7,430 nt of DNA from Candidatus Pelagibacterales bacterium (GCA_002684605.1 NYVM01000091.1:1-7430), one strand, 5' to 3'. Shown: positions 1 to 7,192, numbered from the stretch's first letter. Made by a program: numbers and translations. The notes: generated from the letters alone by a model not told the origin.

Positions 1-797
1 CAAGGGCAGAAAATTACATCTTATATCCACAGCTTTGGACTGTAAATAAATTAAACAATAGAATAGATCTTTCTTTAGAACATAAATATGAGGTTAATGA
101 GATTTCTGGAAAAATTGAATTGAGTACAATGAGTTCTGCCCTTTTTTCAGATTACAATTACAATAAATTTGTTCTTAAAAACACGAATAATGTATCAATT
201 TTTAATTTAGGACTAAAATCCAGAGTTTTTGTTCAAATAGGAACAGGTAATAATTGGGCATCTGAAAGTAAATTACATTTTGCTGGAGCTAACAATGAAG
301 AATTAATGAATAATAAATTTACTAGGTCAAACGGATTTATTTCAAATGAATACCTAGGCTTTGGTACTTCAACAAATAATTTTCATCATAGCGGCGGGCT
401 TAATCTTAGAGGTTATGCTGGTTATTTAGTTCCTCAAGAAAATAATGGAAATATTGAGTCATTTAATTATTCAGGTAAAAGTGGGGCTGCTATAAATTTA
501 GAAATTGATTTATCAAAATATTTTCATGTTCACATACTAAGTAATGAACTAAAAACTTACATTTTTGGTGATGCTGGAATAATAACTAACGAAGATATTA
601 ATTCCTCAAATTTTGGAGATATATTTACTGATGTTAGAGCTGATGCTGGTATTGGATTCACCTACACTTTAAAAGTGTTACCAAAAATGAAGCCATTAAC
701 TTTAAGGCTTGATTTACCATTTTTACTAAATAGACCTCCAGCAAATGAGGATTATTTACAGTTGAGATGGTTATTTGGATTTAGTAAATTATTTTAA
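1..797 (+). CDS. Outer-membrane beta-barrel C-terminal domain, probably of an M1-family metallopeptidase (5' partial)
   Basis: The reading frame is open from base 3 to the TAA at 795-797, giving 264 visible residues, so the gene starts outside the window. An in-frame TTG at 120 is not a credible start because coding continues upstream of it. The visible part alternates polar and hydrophobic residues as in beta strands, has a glycine-rich GGLNLRGYAGY segment resembling the LRGY region of Omp85-like barrels, and ends in phenylalanine, as outer-membrane barrels usually do. The ending, with VRADAGIGF, LRLDLPFLLNRPP and LQLRWLFGFSKLF, matches my memory of the barrel-like C-terminus fused to M1 aminopeptidases in Bacteroidota. 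The catalytic zinc domain (HEXXH) would lie upstream, so that assignment is inference. It could instead be another Omp85-like surface protein. The next gene starts 3 bases after the stop, which suggests cotranscription, although the functional link to glycan genes is unclear. Confidence 0.6.
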   Translation, partial: RAENYILYPQLWTVNKLNNRIDLSLEHKYEVNEISGKIELSTMSSALFSDYNYNKFVLKNTNNVSIFNLGLKSRVFVQIGTGNNWASESKLHFAGANNEELMNNKFTRSNGFISNEYLGFGTSTNNFHHSGGLNLRGYAGYLVPQENNGNIESFNYSGKSGAAINLEIDLSKYFHVHILSNELKTYIFGDAGIITNEDINSSNFGDIFTDVRADAGIGFTYTLKVLPKMKPLTLRLDLPFLLNRPPANEDYLQLRWLFGFSKLF

Positions 798-800
798 TAA

Positions 801-2270
801 ATGATAGACAAAAGTTTAAAAGTATTTAAAAATCAGTACATACTAACTGACAAAAAAATAAATCAACCTTCTTTAAGTAATTCGTATAAAATTGGTAGCT
901 ATAGCTTAGTTACAAGCCAAGAAATTCAGGTTTTTATTTCTAACAATAATATTATCACATTAATTGGCTATAGCTTTCATTGCTACAATTCAAAAAAAGA
1001 ACAAGAAATAGTTAATCATTTATCTACATTAGAAAATGAAGAATTACTTAGTGAAATTGATAATCTTTGTGGACATTTTGTAATAATTTCAAATCGAATT
1101 CAATTAAAAATCTATACAGATGCTTGTTCAAGTCTTAAGGTTTTTTATGCAAAATCAAATAAATATACATTTATTGGTTCAGACCCAAAAACATTATGTC
1201 AATTTCATAATTTCACTTTTGACAATGATAAAGAAAGAAAGACTTTCTACCAATCCAAATATTTCTTAAACAATAGCACAAAAGTTGGTCACCACACTAG
1301 ATATAAAAACATGTACCAACTTGTATCCAATCATTGCTTATCTGTAAACAATTTAAAATCGGAAAGAATTTTCCCTAGAAACAAAAGAGAGGAATTTTCG
1401 ATGAAAGATGTAAGTGAAAAATTAATTCCAATCTTTAAAAACATCTTAAATCAAATAGAAAAAAGACACACTATCTATACCTCAATTACTGCAGGATACG
1501 ATAGTAGATTATTAATGTCTGCAACAAAGAAATTATCTGAAAAAATCAAGTACTATACCTTTAAATTACCTAACAAAGCTGAAAATCTTATAGACTATAT
1601 CTTGCCAAATAAAATTTGTTCAGATTTAAATTTAGATTATTCATCAGTAAAAATTGATTATTTAAAAAAAGAGAAAATAAAAGAAATTAAATCTATTTAT
1701 GATTTACCAAAATTAAGACCATTTCAACAATACAGAAATATATTTCCAAAAAACACAAAACCAAATATACTTCTAGTTGGCTTTGTATCTGAAGTTACTA
1801 AGAATTATCTAGAGAAAGTAAAAGTTAGAAATGGAAAAGATGTAGTAAGAGCGGTTCATTCACCTGACAACAAATATCTAGAAAGCTATTATCAAAATTG
1901 GTTAGATAGAAATCAAGATAAAATTAAAAAATTTGGATATGAAATTTTAGATTTTATACATTGGGAACAAGATATTACAAATTTTGCAGGACAGAATACT
2001 TACTATGCACATCATTATGTAAATCTTTTTTCTATTTTTAACAGTAGAGAGATTCTTAAAATAATGCTTGCTGTAAAACCAAAACTAAGAGACGGAAAAA
2101 ATACAATATTATTTAAATATTTAATTGAAAAGATGTGGCCAGAATTATTAATCTATCCATTCAATCCAACAAAAAAAGAAAAAATTATTTTATTTATGAA
2201 AAAGATAAAAATATACTCTATTTATAAATCTCTACAGATATATTTTTATAAACACGGAGAAGTAAAATGA
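801..2270 (+). CDS. Asparagine-synthetase-like ATP-dependent amide-forming protein with degenerate glutaminase domain
   Basis: This 489-residue protein has the two-part layout of class B asparagine synthetases. Residues 1-140 look like a class II glutaminase fold: GHFVII (91-96) and IYTDACSSLKVFYA (104-117) correspond to the GxF and DxxGxxPLYY-like segments. The catalytic cysteine that must follow the start methionine is absent, as the protein begins MIDKS. The synthetase half carries a PP-loop variant, SITAGYDSR (228-236), in place of the usual SGGxDS, with the Asp and Ser kept. Later family-like segments are FNSREIL (413-419) and PELLIYPFNP (447-456). Such enzymes adenylate a carboxylate and form an amide; relatives in polysaccharide loci (e.g. 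WbpS in Pseudomonas O-antigen) amidate uronic acids. Here the amine donor would have to be free ammonia or another amine. The ATG follows the previous stop by 3 bases without a clear Shine-Dalgarno site, and the TGA overlaps the next ATG (ATGA). The substrate cannot be read from the sequence. Confidence 0.8.
   Translation: MIDKSLKVFKNQYILTDKKINQPSLSNSYKIGSYSLVTSQEIQVFISNNNIITLIGYSFHCYNSKKEQEIVNHLSTLENEELLSEIDNLCGHFVIISNRIQLKIYTDACSSLKVFYAKSNKYTFIGSDPKTLCQFHNFTFDNDKERKTFYQSKYFLNNSTKVGHHTRYKNMYQLVSNHCLSVNNLKSERIFPRNKREEFSMKDVSEKLIPIFKNILNQIEKRHTIYTSITAGYDSRLLMSATKKLSEKIKYYTFKLPNKAENLIDYILPNKICSDLNLDYSSVKIDYLKKEKIKEIKSIYDLPKLRPFQQYRNIFPKNTKPNILLVGFVSEVTKNYLEKVKVRNGKDVVRAVHSPDNKYLESYYQNWLDRNQDKIKKFGYEILDFIHWEQDITNFAGQNTYYAHHYVNLFSIFNSREILKIMLAVKPKLRDGKNTILFKYLIEKMWPELLIYPFNPTKKEKIILFMKKIKIYSIYKSLQIYFYKHGEVK
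2256..2259 (+). promoter_or_regulatory. Shine-Dalgarno-like GGAG before the plus-strand sulfotransferase
   Basis: GGAG lies 7 bases upstream of the ATG at 2267, inside the end of the asparagine-synthetase-like gene. It supports the ATG that overlaps the upstream TGA as the true start. Most other starts in this window lack such a site, as is usual in Bacteroidota. Confidence 0.5.
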
Positions 2271-2950
2271 AACGAAAGATAAATTTCATAGGAATTGGAG
2301 TTCAAAAAGCAGGAACAAGTTGGTTAGCTGAAGCATTAAATGAACATCCTGAAATCTATATTCACAGAGAAAAAGAAGCTCATTATTTTAACAAAGAAAA
2401 ATTCTATATCAACAGATTACATTACGAATGGACTTTTAAAAATAAGGATGAAAAGGTTGTTGGAGAAATTACACCAGCTTATATTTCTGAGGAATCAGTA
2501 GCCAAAAAAATATACAACTACAATCCTAATGTTAAAATGATTGTTATTTTAAGAGACCCTACAGACAGGTGTGTTTCTCAATACAAAATGGAAATGACAA
2601 GAGGAACAATTGAAGAAAATAATGGGTTATGGGACGCATTCTCACGAGATTTACCAAAATATGGACCAATGAAATCAAGAGGATTATATAACAATCAACT
2701 AAACAACTATTACAAATACTTTAAAAAAGAACAACTCTTAATTCTCAAATACAACGAACTAAAAAAAAATCCATCTAATTTCATAAAGAAAGCATTTAAT
2801 TTTTTAGAAGTAGATAATTCATTTATTCCTATATGTTTAACAATAAACATTAAACACAAAAAAGATCAAAGAAAAAACATAGATATATGTAATGAAGATA
2901 TTAATAAGGTTAGAAAATTCTATGACTCTTTCTTAACTACAGAGTCTTGA
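2267..2950 (+). CDS. PAPS-dependent sulfotransferase, heparan-sulfate-sulfotransferase-like, short C-terminus
   Basis: This predicted cytoplasmic enzyme would transfer sulfate from PAPS to a sugar hydroxyl or amine. The 5'-phosphosulfate loop is GVQKAGTSWL (11-20), with Lys14 in the usual catalytic place. KEAHYFN (36-42) corresponds to the KExHFF region of heparan sulfate sulfotransferases, making Glu37 the candidate base. The 3'-phosphate motif is ILRDPTDRCVSQY (94-106), with Arg96 and Ser104 as expected ligands. SRGLYNNQL (137-145) and LKYNELKKNP (160-169) are further family-like blocks. At 227 residues it is shorter than typical members (about 250-300), and it stops soon after KVRKFYDSFL, where relatives usually continue into a last helix. 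Translation is probably coupled to the preceding gene through the ATGA overlap. The last 31 bases overlap the convergent sulfotransferase gene. Family assignment is firm; the acceptor is unknown. Confidence 0.9.
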   Translation: MKRKINFIGIGVQKAGTSWLAEALNEHPEIYIHREKEAHYFNKEKFYINRLHYEWTFKNKDEKVVGEITPAYISEESVAKKIYNYNPNVKMIVILRDPTDRCVSQYKMEMTRGTIEENNGLWDAFSRDLPKYGPMKSRGLYNNQLNNYYKYFKKEQLLILKYNELKKNPSNFIKKAFNFLEVDNSFIPICLTINIKHKKDQRKNIDICNEDINKVRKFYDSFLTTES

Positions 2951-3531
2951 GGGTAAACAAAATTATACTTAGGACCTTCTAACATTCTATCTTTTAAAAA
3001 TTCGATATCTAAATAGTTACATATTTCCTTAAGGATTTGTTCTGTATTATTTACCAAATCAAAAAAAGTTAAAGAAAAAGCCCCTTCAGATTTTAAATTA
3101 TTTATGATTTTCATTCCTTCCATCCATTCATATGAAGCTTGTTTTTCAGTTTGACCAGCTCTTTTTCTCATACTACTAACAGATGAGTCCTTATCTCTTT
3201 CAATAGTAATAAAGACTGCGCCTTCATGCTTATAATCTTCAATTGACATACAAGATGTTGGAAAAGGACGAACTAAATGATGCTTATTTTTCTTTCTAAA
3301 ATCTAAATTAGCAATTCTATTTATAAGATGTCCAAAATAAGAAGATCTCTTATATTGACGAATCTGCCTATATGCAAGAAGTTTATTTCCATTCCATTGC
3401 TTACCGATAAGCTTAAGGGAATCTTTTGTGACAGACTCAAATAACATGTTAATTTCTGGATGTCTTCCTAACATACTAGCAAGTAATGTTGTACCTGTTC
3501 TTTGTAAGCCTACTATTACAAAAATTTTCAT
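2920..3531 (-). CDS. PAPS-dependent sulfotransferase of a second, different subfamily
   Basis: This 203-residue P-loop sulfotransferase begins directly with the nucleotide-binding strand: MKIFVIV is followed by GLQRTGTTLL (8-17), the 5'-phosphosulfate loop. ITIERDKDSSVSSMRKR (108-124) resembles the 3'-phosphate site, with Arg112 and Ser119 or Ser120 as candidate ligands. FFDLVNNTEQILKEICNYLDIEF (156-178, split as FFDLVNNTEQ and ILKEICNYLDIEF) is the C-terminal block usually read as an E/D-D-L loop followed by a FLG-like helix. It lacks the KExHFF-type segment of the plus-strand enzyme, so the two are not recent duplicates. It is probably cytoplasmic and acts on a sugar or lipid-linked glycan. 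Its ATG follows the stop of the upstream GT2 gene with no spacing (TAGATG), making it the last gene of the minus-strand operon. Its 3' end overlaps the convergent sulfotransferase gene by 31 bp. The acceptor is unknown. Confidence 0.85.
   Translation of the reverse strand: MKIFVIVGLQRTGTTLLASMLGRHPEINMLFESVTKDSLKLIGKQWNGNKLLAYRQIRQYKRSSYFGHLINRIANLDFRKKNKHHLVRPFPTSCMSIEDYKHEGAVFITIERDKDSSVSSMRKRAGQTEKQASYEWMEGMKIINNLKSEGAFSLTFFDLVNNTEQILKEICNYLDIEFLKDRMLEGPKYNFVYPQDSVVKKES
2924..2946. repeat. Short inverted repeat in the convergent gene overlap
   Basis: GACTCT (2924-2929) and AGAGTC (2941-2946) form a 6-bp inverted repeat around an 11-base loop, exactly where the two convergent coding sequences overlap. 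It could fold in RNA from either strand, but neither side has the T-tract expected of an intrinsic terminator, so a bidirectional terminator role is only a possibility. Confidence 0.3.
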
Positions 3532-4443
3532 CTATCCAAATATATTAAAGTGCTTTCTAACAAATTTATGCCCTACAAAAGTAGTAATAAGATACAAAAT
3601 ACTTATTAAATTGACAGTTGATTTCATGAGATACTTCCTTGCATTTTTCATATCTCCTATCAAATAATAATATCTCCCCATGCTTCCATTAATTCGTTTC
3701 TTAGAAATTTGGACTTGAGAAGGATATTGATCTAAAAAATCAGAAACTGTTTTCATAGAATATTTATAATCATTTATTCTATAACTCTCATCTAAAGATA
3801 AGTTATTTCTTTTAACCTTCCTCAAATACAATGATTTACAAATCTCTACAGAAGAATTATTATGAAAAAGCCTTAACACCCAATCAAAATCAATCATACC
3901 ATATTCTTCTTCAAAAAAAACATTTTTTAATGAAGACGAAAACATAATACTTCCTAAATAGGTTTGTTGACCAGATTTCATTTTAGTTAGTTTCGAAATA
4001 AATGTTTTATTCTTTTCATATAAAATATATGATGATGATGATGAAGATTTTATTCTTTTAATTTTTTGATTATTAATAAGATTGAATAATGTATATCCGG
4101 ATGTAATAATTGGAGCAAAATCTGAAACCTTTAATAGTTCAGAAATTTTATTTGAAAACCAAACATCATCATGATCAGCAATACATATAAAATCCCCTTT
4201 ACATTTTTTAAGCGCAATATTTCTTCCTCTATTTGGACCTCCTGAATTTTTATTTGTACTAAAAAACTGAATATTATTTTTTATAAGAATTTCCACTGTA
4301 TTATCTGTAGAACAATCATCTACTACAATTAATTCTATGCTAAAATCAATATCGACTCCATGTTGATTATTAATAGAATTAATAACTTCTAAAAGTTGAT
4401 TCCCCGAATTATATGTTGTTAATATTATGCTGACAGAAATCAT
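3532..4443 (-). CDS. Family 2 glycosyltransferase (GT-A fold)
   Basis: The 303-residue protein is a GT2 inverting glycosyltransferase that would add a nucleotide-activated sugar to a lipid-linked or growing glycan at the cytoplasmic face. The N-terminal Rossmann-like half is clear: VSIILTTYNSG (4-14), VVDDCSTDNT (40-49) for nucleotide binding, NRGRNIAL (71-78), and ADHDD (89-93) as the metal-binding DxD-type motif. GMIDFDWVLRLFH (182-194) fits the acceptor-side region with a candidate catalytic Asp. The C-terminal part (about 250-275, YYLIGDMKNARKYL) resembles a single TPR-like helix pair common at the end of such enzymes. A run of six serines (133-138) sits in a variable loop. The ATG overlaps the flippase stop (ATGA), and the stop abuts the sulfotransferase start. 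Sugar specificity cannot be inferred. Confidence 0.92.
   Translation of the reverse strand: MISVSIILTTYNSGNQLLEVINSINNQHGVDIDFSIELIVVDDCSTDNTVEILIKNNIQFFSTNKNSGGPNRGRNIALKKCKGDFICIADHDDVWFSNKISELLKVSDFAPIITSGYTLFNLINNQKIKRIKSSSSSSYILYEKNKTFISKLTKMKSGQQTYLGSIMFSSSLKNVFFEEEYGMIDFDWVLRLFHNNSSVEICKSLYLRKVKRNNLSLDESYRINDYKYSMKTVSDFLDQYPSQVQISKKRINGSMGRYYYLIGDMKNARKYLMKSTVNLISILYLITTFVGHKFVRKHFNIFG
4029..4043. repeat. Five-copy ATG trinucleotide repeat inside the GT2 gene
   Basis: Five perfect copies of ATG on the plus strand read as five TCA serine codons on the coding strand, preceded by a TCT serine. Changes in copy number would keep the frame and only vary a serine loop, so this is not a phase-variation switch. 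Confidence 0.7.
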
Positions 4444-5921
4444 CTATTTAAAATTATCTTATAAAGATCAAGTATAGTGTTTTTAATATCATCAGATAGA
4501 TTAAAATACATTAGAGATGGAATAAATATTATTAATACAACAATAGAATTTATAATTAGATTTAAGAAGACATGTCCAGAAGAAGGAATTAAAGAAATAG
4601 GATAATACATTACTAAAAGTAATAATAAAGTATAAAATGTTTTTAAACTAAATGGATGCATATTCATTTTTACTTTAATAAGTATTAACCTAATTAAATT
4701 AAATAGTAAAATTGATATTGCAGTTGCCATAGCCGCACCATTAATTCCAAACTTTGGGATAAGTATATAGTTTGTAATTATTGTTACAATAACTAAAAAA
4801 ACACTAGTAATCAAATCATATTTATAATATTCAGAATTAATAATAATCTGAGCATTTAATCCACTTAGCATATTAATTATTTGAGAAAATCCGATATACA
4901 ATACAACAAGCTTGCCAGATTGAAAATTCTCAGGTAATAATGCAAATATCTCATCAATACTAAGCCAAATGCATAAGAAAAATACACCACCAATTATTAA
5001 TTGGTTTATCGAAGATTTAGAATAAATGTCTTGAATTGTATCCAGATCTTTTTCTTGCCAAGCCTTTGCAATTAAAGGAACAGAAATAGATGCTATAGCT
5101 TTTGCAGGTACCATTATTGCATTACCAATATAAAATGCAATTGTGTAAAATGCAATTTGTTTCAATCCCTCGCCCGTTCCATCTTCAAGCATGGAACCAA
5201 GCATCATCATGTCAATTCGAGAAACTAAAATAATTGATATTCCACCAACTAAAACATAAACTCCATAACGAAGCATTTCTTTTATTTTTAAGTCTTTAAA
5301 AGTTAAAGACAGGATAATCCGATCATTTAAAAACAGAACAAATAGTAAAATGAAGAATTTTAAGATATAGCCAAATAAGTAAACTTTTAGAAATAAATTG
5401 AAATCAAGATATCCAAGCCAGTGAAAAATTAGTACTGACATACTATAAAATTTCAAAAAAACTTCATTTATAAATACAGGAGTTGTAGCACTTAGAAAGG
5501 ATCTTGAAATAGAAGTTAAAACATCAAAAAACCCTATAAAAAAAACTAATAAAATTATGTAAAAGAAATTCTCTTTTAATAACTCTCCAACATTTAGTAT
5601 TCTAAAGAGATCTTCTTTAAATAATAAATATGAAGTAAAAGCAAAAAGAAAGCCTAAAAGAGGAACTAAAAAACTTAAAAAATACAACTGTCCCTTTTGA
5701 GTAATTGCAGGAAAAAACCTGACAAATGTTTTTGGAATACCTAAAGTAGTAAAAGTTGAAACTACAATAGCATATGCTATTAAAATCTGAATTAAACCTA
5801 AATGTTCAGGATTGTCGTTAAAAACGTTTGGATAAATAATAATCGTATTAATAGCACCAATTGCCATTCCAATATAAAAGCTTATAGAATTCTTAATACT
5901 CTGATTTTTAACTACACCCAT
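4440..5921 (-). CDS. Polysaccharide flippase, Wzx-like, MOP superfamily
   Basis: This 493-residue integral inner-membrane protein has about 14 hydrophobic segments by eye, near residues 12-32, 42-62, 78-100, 118-136, 148-168, 176-198, 216-236, 255-280, 305-325, 338-358, 368-388, 393-416, 427-446 and 450-473, with 14 being common for Wzx and related proteins. YILIPKFGINGAAMATA (385-401) is a strong marker of polysaccharide exporters in the MOP family, and an arginine-bearing segment (GIPKTFVRFFPA, 61-72) is typical of the N-terminal half. It would move a lipid-linked oligosaccharide from the cytoplasmic to the periplasmic face. Its ATG overlaps the stop of the GT4 gene by one base (TAATG), and its TGA overlaps the GT2 start by four. 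It lies between two glycosyltransferase genes, as expected in a glycan locus. A multidrug MATE transporter is much less likely. Confidence 0.92.
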   Translation of the reverse strand: MGVVKNQSIKNSISFYIGMAIGAINTIIIYPNVFNDNPEHLGLIQILIAYAIVVSTFTTLGIPKTFVRFFPAITQKGQLYFLSFLVPLLGFLFAFTSYLLFKEDLFRILNVGELLKENFFYIILLVFFIGFFDVLTSISRSFLSATTPVFINEVFLKFYSMSVLIFHWLGYLDFNLFLKVYLFGYILKFFILLFVLFLNDRIILSLTFKDLKIKEMLRYGVYVLVGGISIILVSRIDMMMLGSMLEDGTGEGLKQIAFYTIAFYIGNAIMVPAKAIASISVPLIAKAWQEKDLDTIQDIYSKSSINQLIIGGVFFLCIWLSIDEIFALLPENFQSGKLVVLYIGFSQIINMLSGLNAQIIINSEYYKYDLITSVFLVIVTIITNYILIPKFGINGAAMATAISILLFNLIRLILIKVKMNMHPFSLKTFYTLLLLLVMYYPISLIPSSGHVFLNLIINSIVVLIIFIPSLMYFNLSDDIKNTILDLYKIILNR

Positions 5922-7192
5922 TATAATTTATCTAAAATATTAACTAAATCTAAAGTTAGCTTTTCTCGAGTAAACCTATCATCTTCAATATGTTTGTATT
6001 TTATTTTATTATTAAATATTGAAAGAATCTCATCTTTGACATTTTTATTATTATCATAACTAAAATAACTTCCATAACTATTATTAAGAAAATTTTGCAC
6101 ATCACTATTTTTAGGTCCAAAGGCTAAAATAGGAAGTTTAGTTGCAAGGTATTCAAATAACTTTCCAGGGTAGTTTCCTTTACCACTTTCTGAATTAAAT
6201 AGTAATAGCAATAGTAAAGAAGTCTTTGAATATGCTTTAATAACATCATTATGATTTAAAAATCCGAGCAGGTGAAGCTTGTCTTTTAGAAACTCATATT
6301 TATTAATACATTCAATAACATTAGGATCAATATTACCAGATAAATGTATTTCTAATCTATTATTAAATTCTGTATCTGATTTACATAATTCATTTAATGA
6401 TTTCCATAATTCAATTGGATTTCTTAGATGATTTAAAATCCCATAATGACCAATTACAAATTTTTCAGATTTAGATATTGTAAAATCAATAAAATCTTCC
6501 TTATCATATCCATTAGTAATAATTTTCACATTTGATGCGCCAAGGTTATTAAAATCCTTTGCCCATTTTTCACTAACCGTTAAAACGAGATCTGAATTCT
6601 CTAAGACCTGTTTTTCTAATTGTATATGTTTAAACCTTGCTCTCTTAGTCAAATGAAAATCATCTAATAGATCTAATTTGCTCCATGGATCTCTGAAGTC
6701 TGCTATCCATTTAATTTGGTTAAATCGTTTCTTAATGCCTAATCCAATAAGATGCATTGAATGTGGTGGGCCAGTAGAGATAATATGATTTATTTTATTT
6801 TCTTCAATATATTTTATTAGTGATTTAATAGTTGGTTTAATAAAGTATTTTTTAGGATCTGGAATAAAAAAATTACCTCTTATCCAATTCAAACAAAAAT
6901 CTTTTAACGTTTTATCTTTTGAAATAAGTCCAGAATTTTGAGATTTTTTGGACTTACCAAATATCTTATCTTTTAATGAATATGGTTCCCATATAGGAAA
7001 TTTTAAAACATTTATATCTTCAATATCTTCACTTAATTTTTTATCAGATAGTTCAGAATAAGGATTATTTGGAGTAACAATAATGGGTTCCCACTTATTT
7101 TTTTTTAAGTATTTACTGAATTTCAACCATCTTTGAACTCCTGAACCAGTGTTAGGAGGCCAATAATAAGAAATTATTAAAACCTTTTTCAT
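5921..7192 (-). CDS. Family 4 glycosyltransferase (GT-B fold)
   Basis: The 423-residue protein matches a retaining GT4-type transferase common in Bacteroidota glycan loci. The N-terminal acceptor domain starts MKKVLIISYYWPP and has SGVQRWLKFSKYL (17-29), then STGPPHSMHLIGLG (139-152) and IADFRDPW (163-170). The linker region has LVLTVSEKW (202-210) and ITNGYD (225-230). The C-terminal donor domain opens with KFVIGHYG (244-251), has LHLLGFLNHNDVIKAY (306-321), and carries the donor-binding block GNYPGKLFEYLATKLPI (339-355) with Glu347, the GT4 EX7E-like region. It would transfer a nucleotide sugar on the cytoplasmic side. Its ATG overlaps the stop of the upstream YfhO-like gene (ATGA), and its stop overlaps the flippase ATG by one base. 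The donor sugar is not identifiable. Confidence 0.92.
   Translation of the reverse strand: MKKVLIISYYWPPNTGSGVQRWLKFSKYLKKNKWEPIIVTPNNPYSELSDKKLSEDIEDINVLKFPIWEPYSLKDKIFGKSKKSQNSGLISKDKTLKDFCLNWIRGNFFIPDPKKYFIKPTIKSLIKYIEENKINHIISTGPPHSMHLIGLGIKKRFNQIKWIADFRDPWSKLDLLDDFHLTKRARFKHIQLEKQVLENSDLVLTVSEKWAKDFNNLGASNVKIITNGYDKEDFIDFTISKSEKFVIGHYGILNHLRNPIELWKSLNELCKSDTEFNNRLEIHLSGNIDPNVIECINKYEFLKDKLHLLGFLNHNDVIKAYSKTSLLLLLLFNSESGKGNYPGKLFEYLATKLPILAFGPKNSDVQNFLNNSYGSYFSYDNNKNVKDEILSIFNNKIKYKHIEDDRFTREKLTLDLVNILDKL

Noticed and set aside
120..122. TTG as the start of the first gene
   Set aside because: The same frame is open back to base 3 with barrel-like sequence, so this is an internal leucine codon of a gene cut by the window edge.
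801..2270. True asparagine synthetase (asnB) for amino-acid biosynthesis
   Set aside because: It lacks the glutaminase Cys, has a variant PP-loop, and sits in a glycan-modification context rather than looking like a housekeeping enzyme.
2924..2946. Inverted repeat as an intrinsic bidirectional terminator
   Set aside because: The stem is only 6 bp with an 11-base loop and no following T-tract on either strand, so it is listed only as a weak repeat.
801..2950. Lasso-peptide or other ribosomal peptide cluster built around the asparagine-synthetase-like gene
   Set aside because: There is no room for a precursor peptide between these tightly packed genes, and no leader-binding or protease partner is visible.
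3428..3667. Plus-strand open frame of 79 codons
   Set aside because: It lies antisense across the start of the minus-strand sulfotransferase and the end of the GT2 gene, and its translation matches no family I recognise.
4440..5921. Multidrug MATE transporter
   Set aside because: The YILIPKFGINGAAMATA segment and the flanking glycosyltransferases fit a polysaccharide flippase better.
5802..6059. Plus-strand open frame of 85 codons
   Set aside because: It is antisense to the flippase start and the GT4 end, with no recognisable domain or ribosome binding site.
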